A stretch of DNA of 37,671 nucleotides from MGOM01 sp035455265 (GTDB lineage Bacteria > Chloroflexota > Anaerolineae > Anaerolineales > E44-bin32): contig DATIFK010000031.1 of assembly GCA_035455265.1 (NCBI GenBank), positions 1 to 37,671 on the forward strand. The letters are read 5' to 3'. Below, in pieces: positions 17,224 through 26,600 of the stretch. Within the stretch, counting starts at the first letter, position 1. The number at the start of each line of letters is the position of its first letter. The notes under the pieces were generated by a model. It was not told the DNA's origin and ran no database searches. It worked only from the letters and a program-made list of their open reading frames with translations. The position numbers and the translations under genes are program-made.

Positions 17224-17472
17224 CTAGATCGAAGCGCCGCCTGGGCCGCGTCGACGCTGGCGGTAGGTGATCCGTCCGCGGGTCAAGTCGTAGGGCGACA
17301 GCTCGACGCGCACCCGATCCCCGAGCAGGATGCGGATGTAGTACTTGCGCATCTTGCCCGACAGGTAAGCCAGGACGGTGTGCTCGTTGTCGAGCTTGAC
17401 CCGGAACTGAGTCGAAGGCAATGCTTCGATGACCGTGCCCTCGACCTCGATCTTCTCCTCTTGCTTAGCCAT
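17224..17472 (-). CDS. infA: Translation initiation factor IF-1
   Basis: An 82-aa OB-fold (S1-type) protein with EVEGTVIEALPSTQFRVKL, AYLSGKMRKYYIRILLGDRV and ELSPYDLTRGRITYR, the standard IF-1 blocks. It is about ten residues longer than usual because of a C-terminal Arg/Gly tail. It starts 5 bases after rpsU. Confidence 0.96.
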   Translation of the reverse strand: MAKQEEKIEVEGTVIEALPSTQFRVKLDNEHTVLAYLSGKMRKYYIRILLGDRVRVELSPYDLTRGRITYRQRRRGPGGASI

Positions 17473-17477
17473 CCAAC

Positions 17478-17690
17478 CTACCCTTCGCCTCGGTAAGACG
17501 CCATCTTGCGCTGCCTGCGCTTGAGTCTGCGGATGGCCTTCTTTCGCTGGATACGGCGCAATTCACTCTTGGAAACAAACCAACGCTTGCGACGGACCGT
17601 GCTCAGGATTCCGCTCTTGGCTACCTTCTTCCGGAACCGCTTGAGCAACATGTCCTGACTCTCATTGGGTCTCAGGACGACTGTCGTCAA
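17478..17690 (-). CDS. rpsU: 30S ribosomal protein bS21
   Basis: A 70-aa basic protein with the bS21 pattern (VVLRPNESQDMLLKRFRKKV, WFVSKSELRRIQRKKAIRRL). The start codon is TTG at 17690, set by a strong Shine-Dalgarno (GGGAGGTGA) at suitable distance. It lies between the S1-like gene and infA. Confidence 0.94.
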   Translation of the reverse strand: MTTVVLRPNESQDMLLKRFRKKVAKSGILSTVRRKRWFVSKSELRRIQRKKAIRRLKRRQRKMASYRGEG

Positions 17691-17718
17691 AGCGCCTCAC
17701 CTCCCTTCGCTCCCCGTC

Positions 17719-18801
17719 TCACGCGGAGGCCGCCTCCGGGGCCGGGGCGCCTTCGACCATCGCCAGCTGGAGGCGCTCCCTCCCGGGGTCGAACTCGACC
17801 ACGCGCACCTGCAGACGGCTGCCGGGAGGTGGCAGCTCGCCGTCCAGGGACGCCACGCGTCCCTCCAAACCGCATTCCAGTTCGGCATGCAGGCCGTCGT
17901 TGGACAGGCGTGTGACCGTGCCCTCCAAGATCGATCCGGGCTGCAAGCCTTCTCCGGCGGACATCCAGGGATTCGGCAGGAGCCGCTTGAGGCTCAAGCC
18001 GATTCGGTTGGCTTGTCGATCCAGGCGCAGGACGAGGGCTTCCACCTCCTGGCCGATGTGGAGCACCTGGCCGGGATCCTCGACGTGCTTCCACGAGATC
18101 TCCGAGATGTGGATCAGGCCGTCCGCGCCGCCGATGTCGACGAAGGCGCCGAATTCGCGCAGGCTCGTCACGACGCCGCGACGCGTTTCGCCTTCTTTCA
18201 GGTCGTCGATCACGCGCGCCTTCTGTTCCTGGCGCCACTGGCGGACCGCCTTGCGTTCCGAAAGGACCAGGCGTTGGCGCTGAGGGTCGACCTCGATCAC
18301 GCGCAACGGCATCTTGCGGCCGACCAGCCGCTGCAAGTAGGCCGCCCGGCTGGCCTCGTCGGCGCCGCGCGGCAGATCGCTCAGGTGCGACGCCGGGACG
18401 AAACCTCGCAGCCGGCCGAAGGGAACGATCAGCCCGCCGCGATTGTGTCCCGAGGGCGTCCCTTCGAAGACCGTTCCCTGCTCCAAGTGTTTCTGGGCTT
18501 CCAGCCAGTCGCCGCTCTCGCGCGCCTGGGACACCGAAACCAGCAGGTTACCGTCGTCGTCGAGAGGGTCGACGACCATTACGGCGACCTGATCGCCGAC
18601 CTTGGGCCGTGGTTCGCTGGTAGGGAGTTGAGCCAGGTCCTCAGCGGCGACGAATCCGTCGCGCTTTAGGCCCAAATCCACAATCAGGCCTCTCGGGTTG
18701 ACCGAGAGCACCTGACCGCGGAAGAGATCACCCCGCCTTGGCGAGGCAATCGCGTCCGAACCCGAGAGCAAGGCTTCCAAATCGTCCTGCGTGGTCCCCA
18801 T
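17719..18801 (-). CDS. S1 RNA-binding domain protein (bS1 homologue, four S1 domains)
   Basis: A 360-aa protein with four S1 domains at about residues 22-90, 105-180, 190-260 and 275-350. The third is the most typical (GVVTSLREFGAFVDIGGADGLIHISEIS). Four-domain S1 proteins are common in Gram-positive and related bacteria, where they bind mRNA and may help translation. The start is uncertain between ATGs at 18801 and 18807; both are GG-rich upstream. The order S1, bS21, IF-1 suggests a translation-initiation operon. Confidence 0.88.
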   Translation of the reverse strand: MGTTQDDLEALLSGSDAIASPRRGDLFRGQVLSVNPRGLIVDLGLKRDGFVAAEDLAQLPTSEPRPKVGDQVAVMVVDPLDDDGNLLVSVSQARESGDWLEAQKHLEQGTVFEGTPSGHNRGGLIVPFGRLRGFVPASHLSDLPRGADEASRAAYLQRLVGRKMPLRVIEVDPQRQRLVLSERKAVRQWRQEQKARVIDDLKEGETRRGVVTSLREFGAFVDIGGADGLIHISEISWKHVEDPGQVLHIGQEVEALVLRLDRQANRIGLSLKRLLPNPWMSAGEGLQPGSILEGTVTRLSNDGLHAELECGLEGRVASLDGELPPPGSRLQVRVVEFDPGRERLQLAMVEGAPAPEAASA

Positions 18802-18969
18802 CCCCATTCCCGGTGGCGGAAAATGAAACGCCCGGAGGCACACTCCACGGGCCTTCCAGGCGCATTCCTACGGGCCGACGCACTCTCGAAGACGTCCGAG
18901 CTTCTACCGGTGTCTTAACCTCCGAGTTGTCCGTGCGGTCCGACCGCCTTGCCCGCAAACGCAGGTTTC

Positions 18970-18998
18970 ATTATACAGGTGCCCCAGGAAGCTGTCAA
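18970..18998 (-). promoter_or_regulatory. Perfect consensus sigma-70 promoter of the S1-bS21-IF-1 operon
   Basis: Minus strand: TTGACA (18998-18993), 17 bases, TATAAT (18975-18970). It is an exact consensus match at optimal spacing. The predicted start leaves a leader of about 160 nt before the S1 gene. This leader includes a GCGGTC/GACCGC palindrome near 18935. Confidence 0.9.
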
Positions 18999-19171
18999 AG
19001 GGCAGAATGCGCGCCGGAGGTTGGGCGTGGCCCTGCGGCGCGCTGCATCTTCGACCGTCCGCACCGACACCCTTGTCGGCAATTGCCCCCGCAGCCCACC
19101 GTGCCTGGCTCGGACAGTTGTCTGACAACCCTCAGCGGGGACTCGCTGGCTCCACTTGCTCTGATGGTGGG
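18999..19171. other. Spacer downstream of the phosphoribosyltransferase gene
   Basis: No gene is seen. It contains a 6-bp palindrome with one central base (GTTGTC-T-GACAAC, 19117-19129) which could be a weak terminator or an operator. Nothing else is distinct. Confidence 0.3.
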
Positions 19172-19681
19172 TCAACTCTGCGGCTGGTCGAGCAGCACCT
19201 TGTCGGGGCCTTTCGGCCCTTCCCAAGGATAGATGATGTAGGCATCCGTGATGGCGGCGTAGTAGTCGGGGCGGGCTTGTCCGAACAGGTTCCGATAGGG
19301 GTTGAAGTGCAATACGCAGGTATGAGGGATGCCTCCGGCGGCCCGGACACGATTCTTGACCGCCGTGATCGTCCTTCCGGACCCCCAAACGTCGTCCACC
19401 ACGAGCACTTGTCGGCCCGCCAGCTGCGCATCTTCGGGGAATTGGATGAACTGCGGCCAGGCGAGCAGCTTGGAGGCTTCCCGCCGGGCCTCAAACGGGA
19501 AGTCGACCGAGGCGGTCATAACGTCTTGAAGCTGCAGGGCCTCAGCCAGCAGGCCTCCGGGAACGATCCCGCCCCGCGTGATCATCACCATCGCATCCAG
19601 GCCGACTTCAAACTGTGGGATGAGGTGGGCGATCAATCGGTCGACCTCGTCCCAGGTGAGCCGTTCCTGTCGTACCGCCAT
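19172..19681 (-). CDS. Purine-type phosphoribosyltransferase
   Basis: A 169-aa type I phosphoribosyltransferase. The PRPP loop is VLVVDDVWGSGRTI at 92-105, and ITRGGIVPGGLLAE at 34-47 forms the PPi-binding loop. Xanthine-guanine or hypoxanthine phosphoribosyltransferases are the closest by layout, but the hood region is too divergent to name the base. It has a good Shine-Dalgarno (GGAGGG) and a TATGAT-like -10 about 30 bases upstream, without a clear -35. Confidence 0.85.
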   Translation of the reverse strand: MAVRQERLTWDEVDRLIAHLIPQFEVGLDAMVMITRGGIVPGGLLAEALQLQDVMTASVDFPFEARREASKLLAWPQFIQFPEDAQLAGRQVLVVDDVWGSGRTITAVKNRVRAAGGIPHTCVLHFNPYRNLFGQARPDYYAAITDAYIIYPWEGPKGPDKVLLDQPQS

Positions 19682-19775
19682 GCTTCGAGGCCCTCCCCGA
19701 TGCCATGATCATAGCATCGGCTGGTAAGTGACCGGGCATTCCATGGCCCCCGGTTGGGCTGGGGCTCGTTTCGCT

Positions 19776-20960
19776 CTACGAAGGAACCTTTGACACCTTC
19801 TTCAGCAGCAGCGCCACGTGTTTTCCACGGACGCGTGTAAGCAGGACGACCGCCTCCCCGCCCTCCCCCAACCTCAACCGCTTCCCGAGCTCGTCCGTGT
19901 CGACCGACGAACCTCGCTTCATGAGCGTGACCTGCCCGAAGCCGCGAGACTTGAGCCCCTGCTTCAGCGCCCGCGGCCCGGCCGGCAGGACCTCCAGGAC
20001 CTCGAACGTACGCGCGAAGGGCGTCTTGACCGAAGCGGCAGATGTCAGCAGGCCGATGTCCGGATCGATCAGGTGGGCACCCAGAGAGACTGCCAACGTG
20101 CGCACCAGGTACGCCCTCAGCACGGCCGGGTCGGGCACGAGCAGATACGTCTCGAGGGGTCCGACGTCCAGATCGGGTTCGGCGCCCCCGGTGATCTCCG
20201 CGCCCTCGGGCAGGATGGTCGCCCGGCGGACAGCGGCGCGCAGGCGCCCGCCCCACAGCGTTGCTTCCTTCAGATCCCCGTCGAGCGACACGAACTCGAG
20301 CTCGGTCCCAAGACGAAGGACCTCCTCGCGGTCGACGGCGGGGCTGAGCTTGACCGCCCAACCTTCGAACTCCTCCAGCATCGTCAAGAGGCGGGGCAGA
20401 GGAGGATCCGAGCGCGCACCGGACCGCGTCCGGCGGCCTGCGCTCCGGCGGGTTGGATCGGCGAACGCCAGGCACTCGCGCAACGGGCGCCATGGTCGCT
20501 CAAAGACGTCGGCGAGAATCGGGTGGACGGCCGACAGCCCCAGCACGCGTGCGTTGGCTTGAAGCACCGCCAGCCGAAGGGGGTCGCGATCGACGGCCAG
20601 GACGGGCGCGGCCGAAGCCAGAGCTAGCGCGTCACCGCCGATGCCACAGCCCAGATCTGCGATCCAGCCAGCTCCGGCGAAACGCCGGGCGCGGTGCCGA
20701 GCCACGGTCTCGGCCGTGGCCTGCTCCAAGGCCTCGCGAACGAAGAACAGGCGATCGGCCTGGGCGAACTTTCCCCGAGCGCGACGGCGCAGGATCGCCT
20801 GCTCGACTGCCGCCCGAGCGAGACGTTCCGGAACGCGGCGAGCCAGGTGTTGGCTCTCGGCAAGGAATGAGGCCTCGCTGGGTGCCGCCTGGAGAGCGGT
20901 CTCGAGCGCCGCCCGTCCCTCGTCGGTCTGCAACTGGCGTAGCAAATCCCGATCCAGCAC
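19776..20960 (-). CDS. Class I SAM-dependent methyltransferase with THUMP-like C-terminus
   Basis: A 394-aa protein. A helical N-terminal domain (about 1-95) precedes a Rossmann methyltransferase core with ADLGCGIGGDALALA (101-115), LAVDRDPLRL (121-130) and FADPTRR (166-172, motif IV position). The C-terminal part (about 300-394) resembles the THUMP-like domain found in a conserved bacterial methyltransferase family. RNA is a likely substrate, by inference. It starts 12 bases after a 63-aa gene. Confidence 0.82.
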   Translation of the reverse strand: MLDRDLLRQLQTDEGRAALETALQAAPSEASFLAESQHLARRVPERLARAAVEQAILRRRARGKFAQADRLFFVREALEQATAETVARHRARRFAGAGWIADLGCGIGGDALALASAAPVLAVDRDPLRLAVLQANARVLGLSAVHPILADVFERPWRPLRECLAFADPTRRSAGRRTRSGARSDPPLPRLLTMLEEFEGWAVKLSPAVDREEVLRLGTELEFVSLDGDLKEATLWGGRLRAAVRRATILPEGAEITGGAEPDLDVGPLETYLLVPDPAVLRAYLVRTLAVSLGAHLIDPDIGLLTSAASVKTPFARTFEVLEVLPAGPRALKQGLKSRGFGQVTLMKRGSSVDTDELGKRLRLGEGGEAVVLLTRVRGKHVALLLKKVSKVPS

Positions 20961-20972
20961 GGGCGAAGCCGG

Positions 20973-21164
20973 TCAACGGTTGGCGGGCGGCTCCAACTCT
21001 TTCAGCAGCCCGAGCAGCTCGACCCACTCCTCATGGAAGAAGTGGACCGTGACGGCCCCCAGCTCCAGGTGGTAGGTCGTTTCTCCGTCCGGCTCGACCG
21101 AAGACCAAGCCACGAAGTTCTCGCTCTCGCCCAGAGTCTCAGTAGGAATGTCCTTGTCATTCAT
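20973..21164 (-). CDS. Uncharacterised 63-aa protein
   Basis: A small acidic protein with predicted strands and a C-terminal helix (ETTYHLELGAVTVHFFHEEW, then VELLGLLKELEPP). I do not recognise it. Its start overlaps the end of the 101-aa gene by 8 bases, so it is likely translated as part of the same operon. Confidence 0.65.
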   Translation of the reverse strand: MNDKDIPTETLGESENFVAWSSVEPDGETTYHLELGAVTVHFFHEEWVELLGLLKELEPPANR

Positions 21165-21462
21165 CGGCGGGTCCTCCGCTCGAGACGGATTCCATCGCTT
21201 GCAGCACGCGTTCCAGTGCGATCAGGCTGGCGCCGGCATGGGCCGACGAGTTGACGCCGTCCAGGTGATACAGGCGCTCGTGGACGGTGGCGCGGAAGTC
21301 TGGGCGTTCCCGGATCGCCCGGACCGCCAGCAGCGCCGAGCGCCGTCGATCCGGTTGCCAGGCGCGGGCGGTCTTCGTCCAGTAGACGGCGTAGGCGTAG
21401 TCTGTTCCTTCTTCCGACGAAGGCTCGCGCGGGCGCTGGAGGAGGCCGCGCAGAAATCTCAT
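21157..21462 (-). CDS. Uncharacterised 101-aa protein
   Basis: A soluble protein with YAYAVYWTKTARAWQPDRRR and RPDFRATVHERLYHLDG. No known domain is recognised. Its start overlaps the AI-2E transporter stop (ATGA), and its end overlaps the 63-aa gene. The tight packing supports it as real. Confidence 0.65.
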   Translation of the reverse strand: MRFLRGLLQRPREPSSEEGTDYAYAVYWTKTARAWQPDRRRSALLAVRAIRERPDFRATVHERLYHLDGVNSSAHAGASLIALERVLQAMESVSSGGPADE

Positions 21463-22667
21463 GCGGTCTTCGGCTCCACCGCGGGCTCAGGCTGGGGCTT
21501 GCGCTTACGCCAGGGCCACGACCAGCGCCGACCGCCCGGCGTATGCGCCGGCATGTCGATCGGTGGATCCCACGGAGGCAGGTCGAACATCTTGCGGAAG
21601 GCGTAGCGGCTCAAGAGCCACAGCGTGGCTGTTGTCGGCGCCGACAATAGCAGTCCGAGGATTCCCGCCAGGCTGGCGCCGACGATGGCAGCCACGAGGA
21701 TGATGACCGGACGCATGTTGAGCGAGTCCCCCAGAATGCGTGGGACAAGCAGGTTGTTCTCTAGCTGCTGGATGAGGGTGAAGACGGCGATCACCAGGAG
21801 GGTGAAGCCCATGGGCGTGAGCCCCCAGGCATTGCCGCCTTGGAGAAGGGACACGACCGCCGCAACCGCGCCGGCGGCAATAGGGCCGAGGATCGGCATG
21901 AACTCCAGGATTCCGGCGAGCAGGCCAAGCGCGCCGGAGTAGCGCACTCCCAGGATGGTCAGGGCGATCCAGACGATGGCCCCGACGATCAGAGCCAGAA
22001 TGACCTGGCCGCGCAGGAACGCGCTCCAGATCGACTCGAGTGCGCGGCGCAGCCTGGCCATGTCCTCTTCATAGCCAGGCACCGCCAGGCGATTCCAGGC
22101 TGCGTTCAAGCGAGGCTGGTCCAGGGAGAGAAAGTACGATGCCGCCAGGACGAACACACCGCGGCTGATGTAGCCAAACGCTCCGGCAGCGACGGACGTC
22201 AAGAGACTGCTGGCCCTTCCCAGAAGGGGCTGCAGGCTCGTCAGACCCTCGGTCGCCAGGCGGGCGAGATCGAACTGCCGCAGGTCGATCACCCACGGCC
22301 CCACCACATACACCTGCTGACTCGCGGCGCGCAGGGCGTCGGGCAGGCCGACCAGGAACGCCTGCACGGTCATGAATAGCGCCTGGGCTTGCTGGATCAG
22401 CGCCAGACTTGTGGCCGTCGAGGCGGTCAGGATGAGCAGGAGCAGGAGGAAGTACACCAGGTGCGTCGACATCCGCCAGGACATCCGGGCATAGCGGTGG
22501 AGCAGCCGGATGACGGGGACCATCAGAAACGACAGGATGCCGGCGACGATCAGGAGTTGCAGGACGCTCTGGAACCGAACGACGAGGGCGACAATGAACA
22601 CCGTCGCCGTCAGGGCGACCAGCAGTTTGGCGGAGGCGCTCCAGCGCGGAGAGGGGCGAGACGACAT
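21459..22667 (-). CDS. AI-2E family transporter (UPF0118/PerM type)
   Basis: A 402-aa membrane protein with about eight hydrophobic segments and the family's late block ILEFMPILGPIAAGAVAAVV, followed by NNLLVPRILGDSLNMRPVI. Members have been linked to autoinducer-2 export, Na+/H+ exchange and other roles; the substrate here is unknown. The ATG at 22667 gives the usual N-terminus but lacks a Shine-Dalgarno site, so translation may be leaderless or weak. Confidence 0.9.
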   Translation of the reverse strand: MSSRPSPRWSASAKLLVALTATVFIVALVVRFQSVLQLLIVAGILSFLMVPVIRLLHRYARMSWRMSTHLVYFLLLLLILTASTATSLALIQQAQALFMTVQAFLVGLPDALRAASQQVYVVGPWVIDLRQFDLARLATEGLTSLQPLLGRASSLLTSVAAGAFGYISRGVFVLAASYFLSLDQPRLNAAWNRLAVPGYEEDMARLRRALESIWSAFLRGQVILALIVGAIVWIALTILGVRYSGALGLLAGILEFMPILGPIAAGAVAAVVSLLQGGNAWGLTPMGFTLLVIAVFTLIQQLENNLLVPRILGDSLNMRPVIILVAAIVGASLAGILGLLLSAPTTATLWLLSRYAFRKMFDLPPWDPPIDMPAHTPGGRRWSWPWRKRKPQPEPAVEPKTA

Positions 22668-22701
22668 CAGTTGGATTCTACACGCGCCAGCTTGAAACGC
22701 A

Positions 22702-22734
22702 CGACGAGGGGCCGGCCGGGCCGGCCCCTCGTCG
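22702..22734 (-). terminator. Perfect 16-bp hairpin after pnp
   Basis: A 16-bp inverted repeat with a single central base (CGACGAGGGGCCGGCC on the left arm) lies 40 bases after the pnp stop. It has no good T-tract, so it may stop transcription with help or protect the 3' end of the mRNA. Confidence 0.65.
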
Positions 22735-22773
22735 ACCAAGATCTACCACGGGGGCAAGGGGAATCCCGGCGTC

Positions 22774-25011
<2,238 letters not shown>

Positions 25012-25060
25012 TGCTCAACCCTCCGCGCCGGCCGCGGCAGGGTCAGGGACTGGAGGCCGG

Positions 25061-25081
25061 CCTCCGGGACCAGCCCGGAGG
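25061..25081 (-). promoter_or_regulatory. Hairpins in the pnp leader
   Basis: An 8-bp perfect stem (CCTCCGGG, loop ACCAG, CCCGGAGG) lies about 50 bases before the pnp start, overlapping a GGAGGCCGGCCTCC palindrome (25052-25065). A second 6-bp stem (CGCGGG, AAGT, CCCGCG) lies at 25130-25145. In other bacteria, leader hairpins of pnp are processed by RNase III for autocontrol; the role here is inference. Confidence 0.45.
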
Positions 25082-25153
25082 ACGCTCTCCAATTCCCAAC
25101 CCTCCGCCCGCGGCGGCGTCACTATCGCTCGCGGGAAGTCCCGCGGCGCTTCC

Positions 25154-25199
25154 ACAAAAGAAAACGAGCAGATGGTCTCGCTTGCTCCCATCCACTCGT
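25154..25199 (-). terminator. Intrinsic terminator or attenuator after rpsO
   Basis: On the minus strand ACGAGTGGATGG and CCATCTGCTCGT form a 12-bp stem (two wobble pairs) around a 12-base loop, followed by a run of TTTTCTTTTG. It lies 14 bases after rpsO and before pnp, so it should reduce read-through from rpsO into pnp. Confidence 0.85.
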
Positions 25200-25212
25200 C
25201 CGGTCGACCCGG

Positions 25213-25485
25213 CTATTTGCGCCGGATCCCCAGGCGGTCCGTCAGCGTCAGGTAGGCGCTGGCGTCGCTCCGCTTGATGTAGGCCAGGTGCCGGCGTCGC
25301 TGGCCCACCAACTTGAGCAGGCCGCGCCGGGACGACTGGTCCTGGTCATGCGTCTTGAGGTGCTCGGTCAACTGCTCGATGCGCTTGGTCAGGATGGCGA
25401 TCTGGACTTCCGGCGAGCCGGTGTCCGAGTCGTGGCGGTGGAACTCGCCGATGACCTTGGTCTTCTCTTCTTTGCTCAACGGCAT
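25213..25485 (-). CDS. rpsO: 30S ribosomal protein uS15
   Basis: A 90-aa protein with the uS15 pattern (MPLSKEEKTKVIGEFHRHDS, TGSPEVQIAILTKRI, GLLKLVGQRRRHLAYIKR). It binds 16S rRNA in the central domain. It has its own promoter inside the end of the preceding gene and a terminator before pnp. Confidence 0.97.
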   Translation of the reverse strand: MPLSKEEKTKVIGEFHRHDSDTGSPEVQIAILTKRIEQLTEHLKTHDQDQSSRRGLLKLVGQRRRHLAYIKRSDASAYLTLTDRLGIRRK

Positions 25486-25538
25486 GACATCTGCTCCTTT
25501 GGCAGGTCACCGTCCGGGCAGCCGGGCCGCCCGGCGGT

Positions 25539-26339
25539 CTAGTCTTTCGTTCGAGGCATTATACCAGCCGCACGGGAGGCGGACAAGGAACGCTGAAGGG
25601 AGGCGCGCGTCGCCTCCGGGAGCTCGGGCAGCGCGGCGGCGGCCAGCCGGTAGGCCCACGGCTTGCGCGCCTCCAGAGCCTCGCGCAGCACGCGCGCCGT
25701 CTCACCCGGGGTCCGGCGCGCCAGCGCGGCGACCAGGAGCAGCAAGGCGCGCGCTTCGTCTCCTACGGGAGCCTCTCCGCCGCGCGCCATCACCTCCAGC
25801 GCGTCGGGCAAACCCTGGAACTGCCGGTCCGCGGCGGCATCCGCCAGGGCCCGCAGGGCAAAGGCGCGCCGGCCGGGATGGCCCGAGGCGACGCCGCTCT
25901 TCATCGCCTCCAGGAACTCCGATGGCGCGCGTCGTCGAAGATCGCCGAGGGTGGGCCCGGCCAGTTCCTTCAACACTTCCGGATCGCGCGTGTCACCGGC
26001 CCAGGCCAGAATGCGGTCGAGCAAATCGGAGGGCGGCTGGCCCCGGATGAGCATGGCGGCGGCGAGGCGAGCCTCGCGAAGGCGTATCGACCAAAGGAGA
26101 TCGGCCCACAGGGCGGCGCGTTCCGGCGTCTCGGCCTTCTCGATCAGGGCCGAGGCGACAGCTCGGACGACCGTGGGCGGCGCCCCGTAGCCTTCGGTAT
26201 CGGGCGTGGGCCGCCGAGTTCGATCGGCATAGAACTCCACGACCTCGCGGAAACGGCGCTGCAAGACCTGCGGGTCGTCGGCGGCATCCGCAACGTGAGC
26301 CGCCTGACGGGCCAGGCGCGTGCGGTCAACGGCAGGCAC
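25539..26339 (-). CDS. Uncharacterised 266-aa helical-repeat (HEAT-like) protein
   Basis: The sequence is almost wholly alpha-helical, with repeating Ala/Leu/Arg-rich pairs of helices in the style of HEAT or AlkD-like scaffolds (RRAFALRALADAAADRQFQ, GDEARALLLLVAALARR). No catalytic motif is recognised. The N-terminal block (VVEFYADRTRRPTPDTEGYG) seems the least repetitive part. The rpsO promoter overlaps its 3' end. Function unknown; a protein- or nucleic-acid-binding scaffold is possible. Confidence 0.7.
   Translation of the reverse strand: MPAVDRTRLARQAAHVADAADDPQVLQRRFREVVEFYADRTRRPTPDTEGYGAPPTVVRAVASALIEKAETPERAALWADLLWSIRLREARLAAAMLIRGQPPSDLLDRILAWAGDTRDPEVLKELAGPTLGDLRRRAPSEFLEAMKSGVASGHPGRRAFALRALADAAADRQFQGLPDALEVMARGGEAPVGDEARALLLLVAALARRTPGETARVLREALEARKPWAYRLAAAALPELPEATRASLQRSLSASRAAGIMPRTKD
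25558..25586 (-). promoter_or_regulatory. Promoter of rpsO-pnp
   Basis: Minus strand: TTGTCC (25586-25581), 17 bases, TATAAT (25563-25558) with an extended TG (TGGTATAAT). It sits inside the last codons of the upstream 266-aa gene. Confidence 0.7.
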
Positions 26340-26360
26340 GCCAGATGCCTCGTGCCTTGA

Positions 26361-26585
26361 TCACTTTGGGCCCCTCGGCTCTTGGTCCGCACACAGAAGT
26401 CCCGCGAAAGAGGGGATCAGGACCACCACCAACACCACCCCCACCCCTGCCCACTCCCCGGCAGTCCACAGGGTACTGGTCGCAGGTGGCCAGCCGGGGA
26501 GGGGAGAAGGGGCTGAGACGGTAGATTCCAGTTCCGGAACCTGCCAGGGACGCCCCCGACGCAAGGAGGGGTTGCACCTCGCCAT
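26361..26585 (-). CDS. Possible 74-aa single-helix membrane protein
   Basis: This frame starts 15 bases after the proS stop and ends 21 bases before the next gene. It encodes a Trp/Pro-rich N-terminal part, one hydrophobic helix (EWAGVGVVLVVVLIPSFAG, about 44-62) and a short polar tail. The Shine-Dalgarno is weak. Spacing within a compact operon and the clean helix support it; an overlapping longer frame (26326-26658) looks less protein-like. No family is recognised. Confidence 0.5.
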   Translation of the reverse strand: MARCNPSLRRGRPWQVPELESTVSAPSPLPGWPPATSTLWTAGEWAGVGVVLVVVLIPSFAGLLCADQEPRGPK

Positions 26586-26600
26586 CCGAGCAGTGAAACA

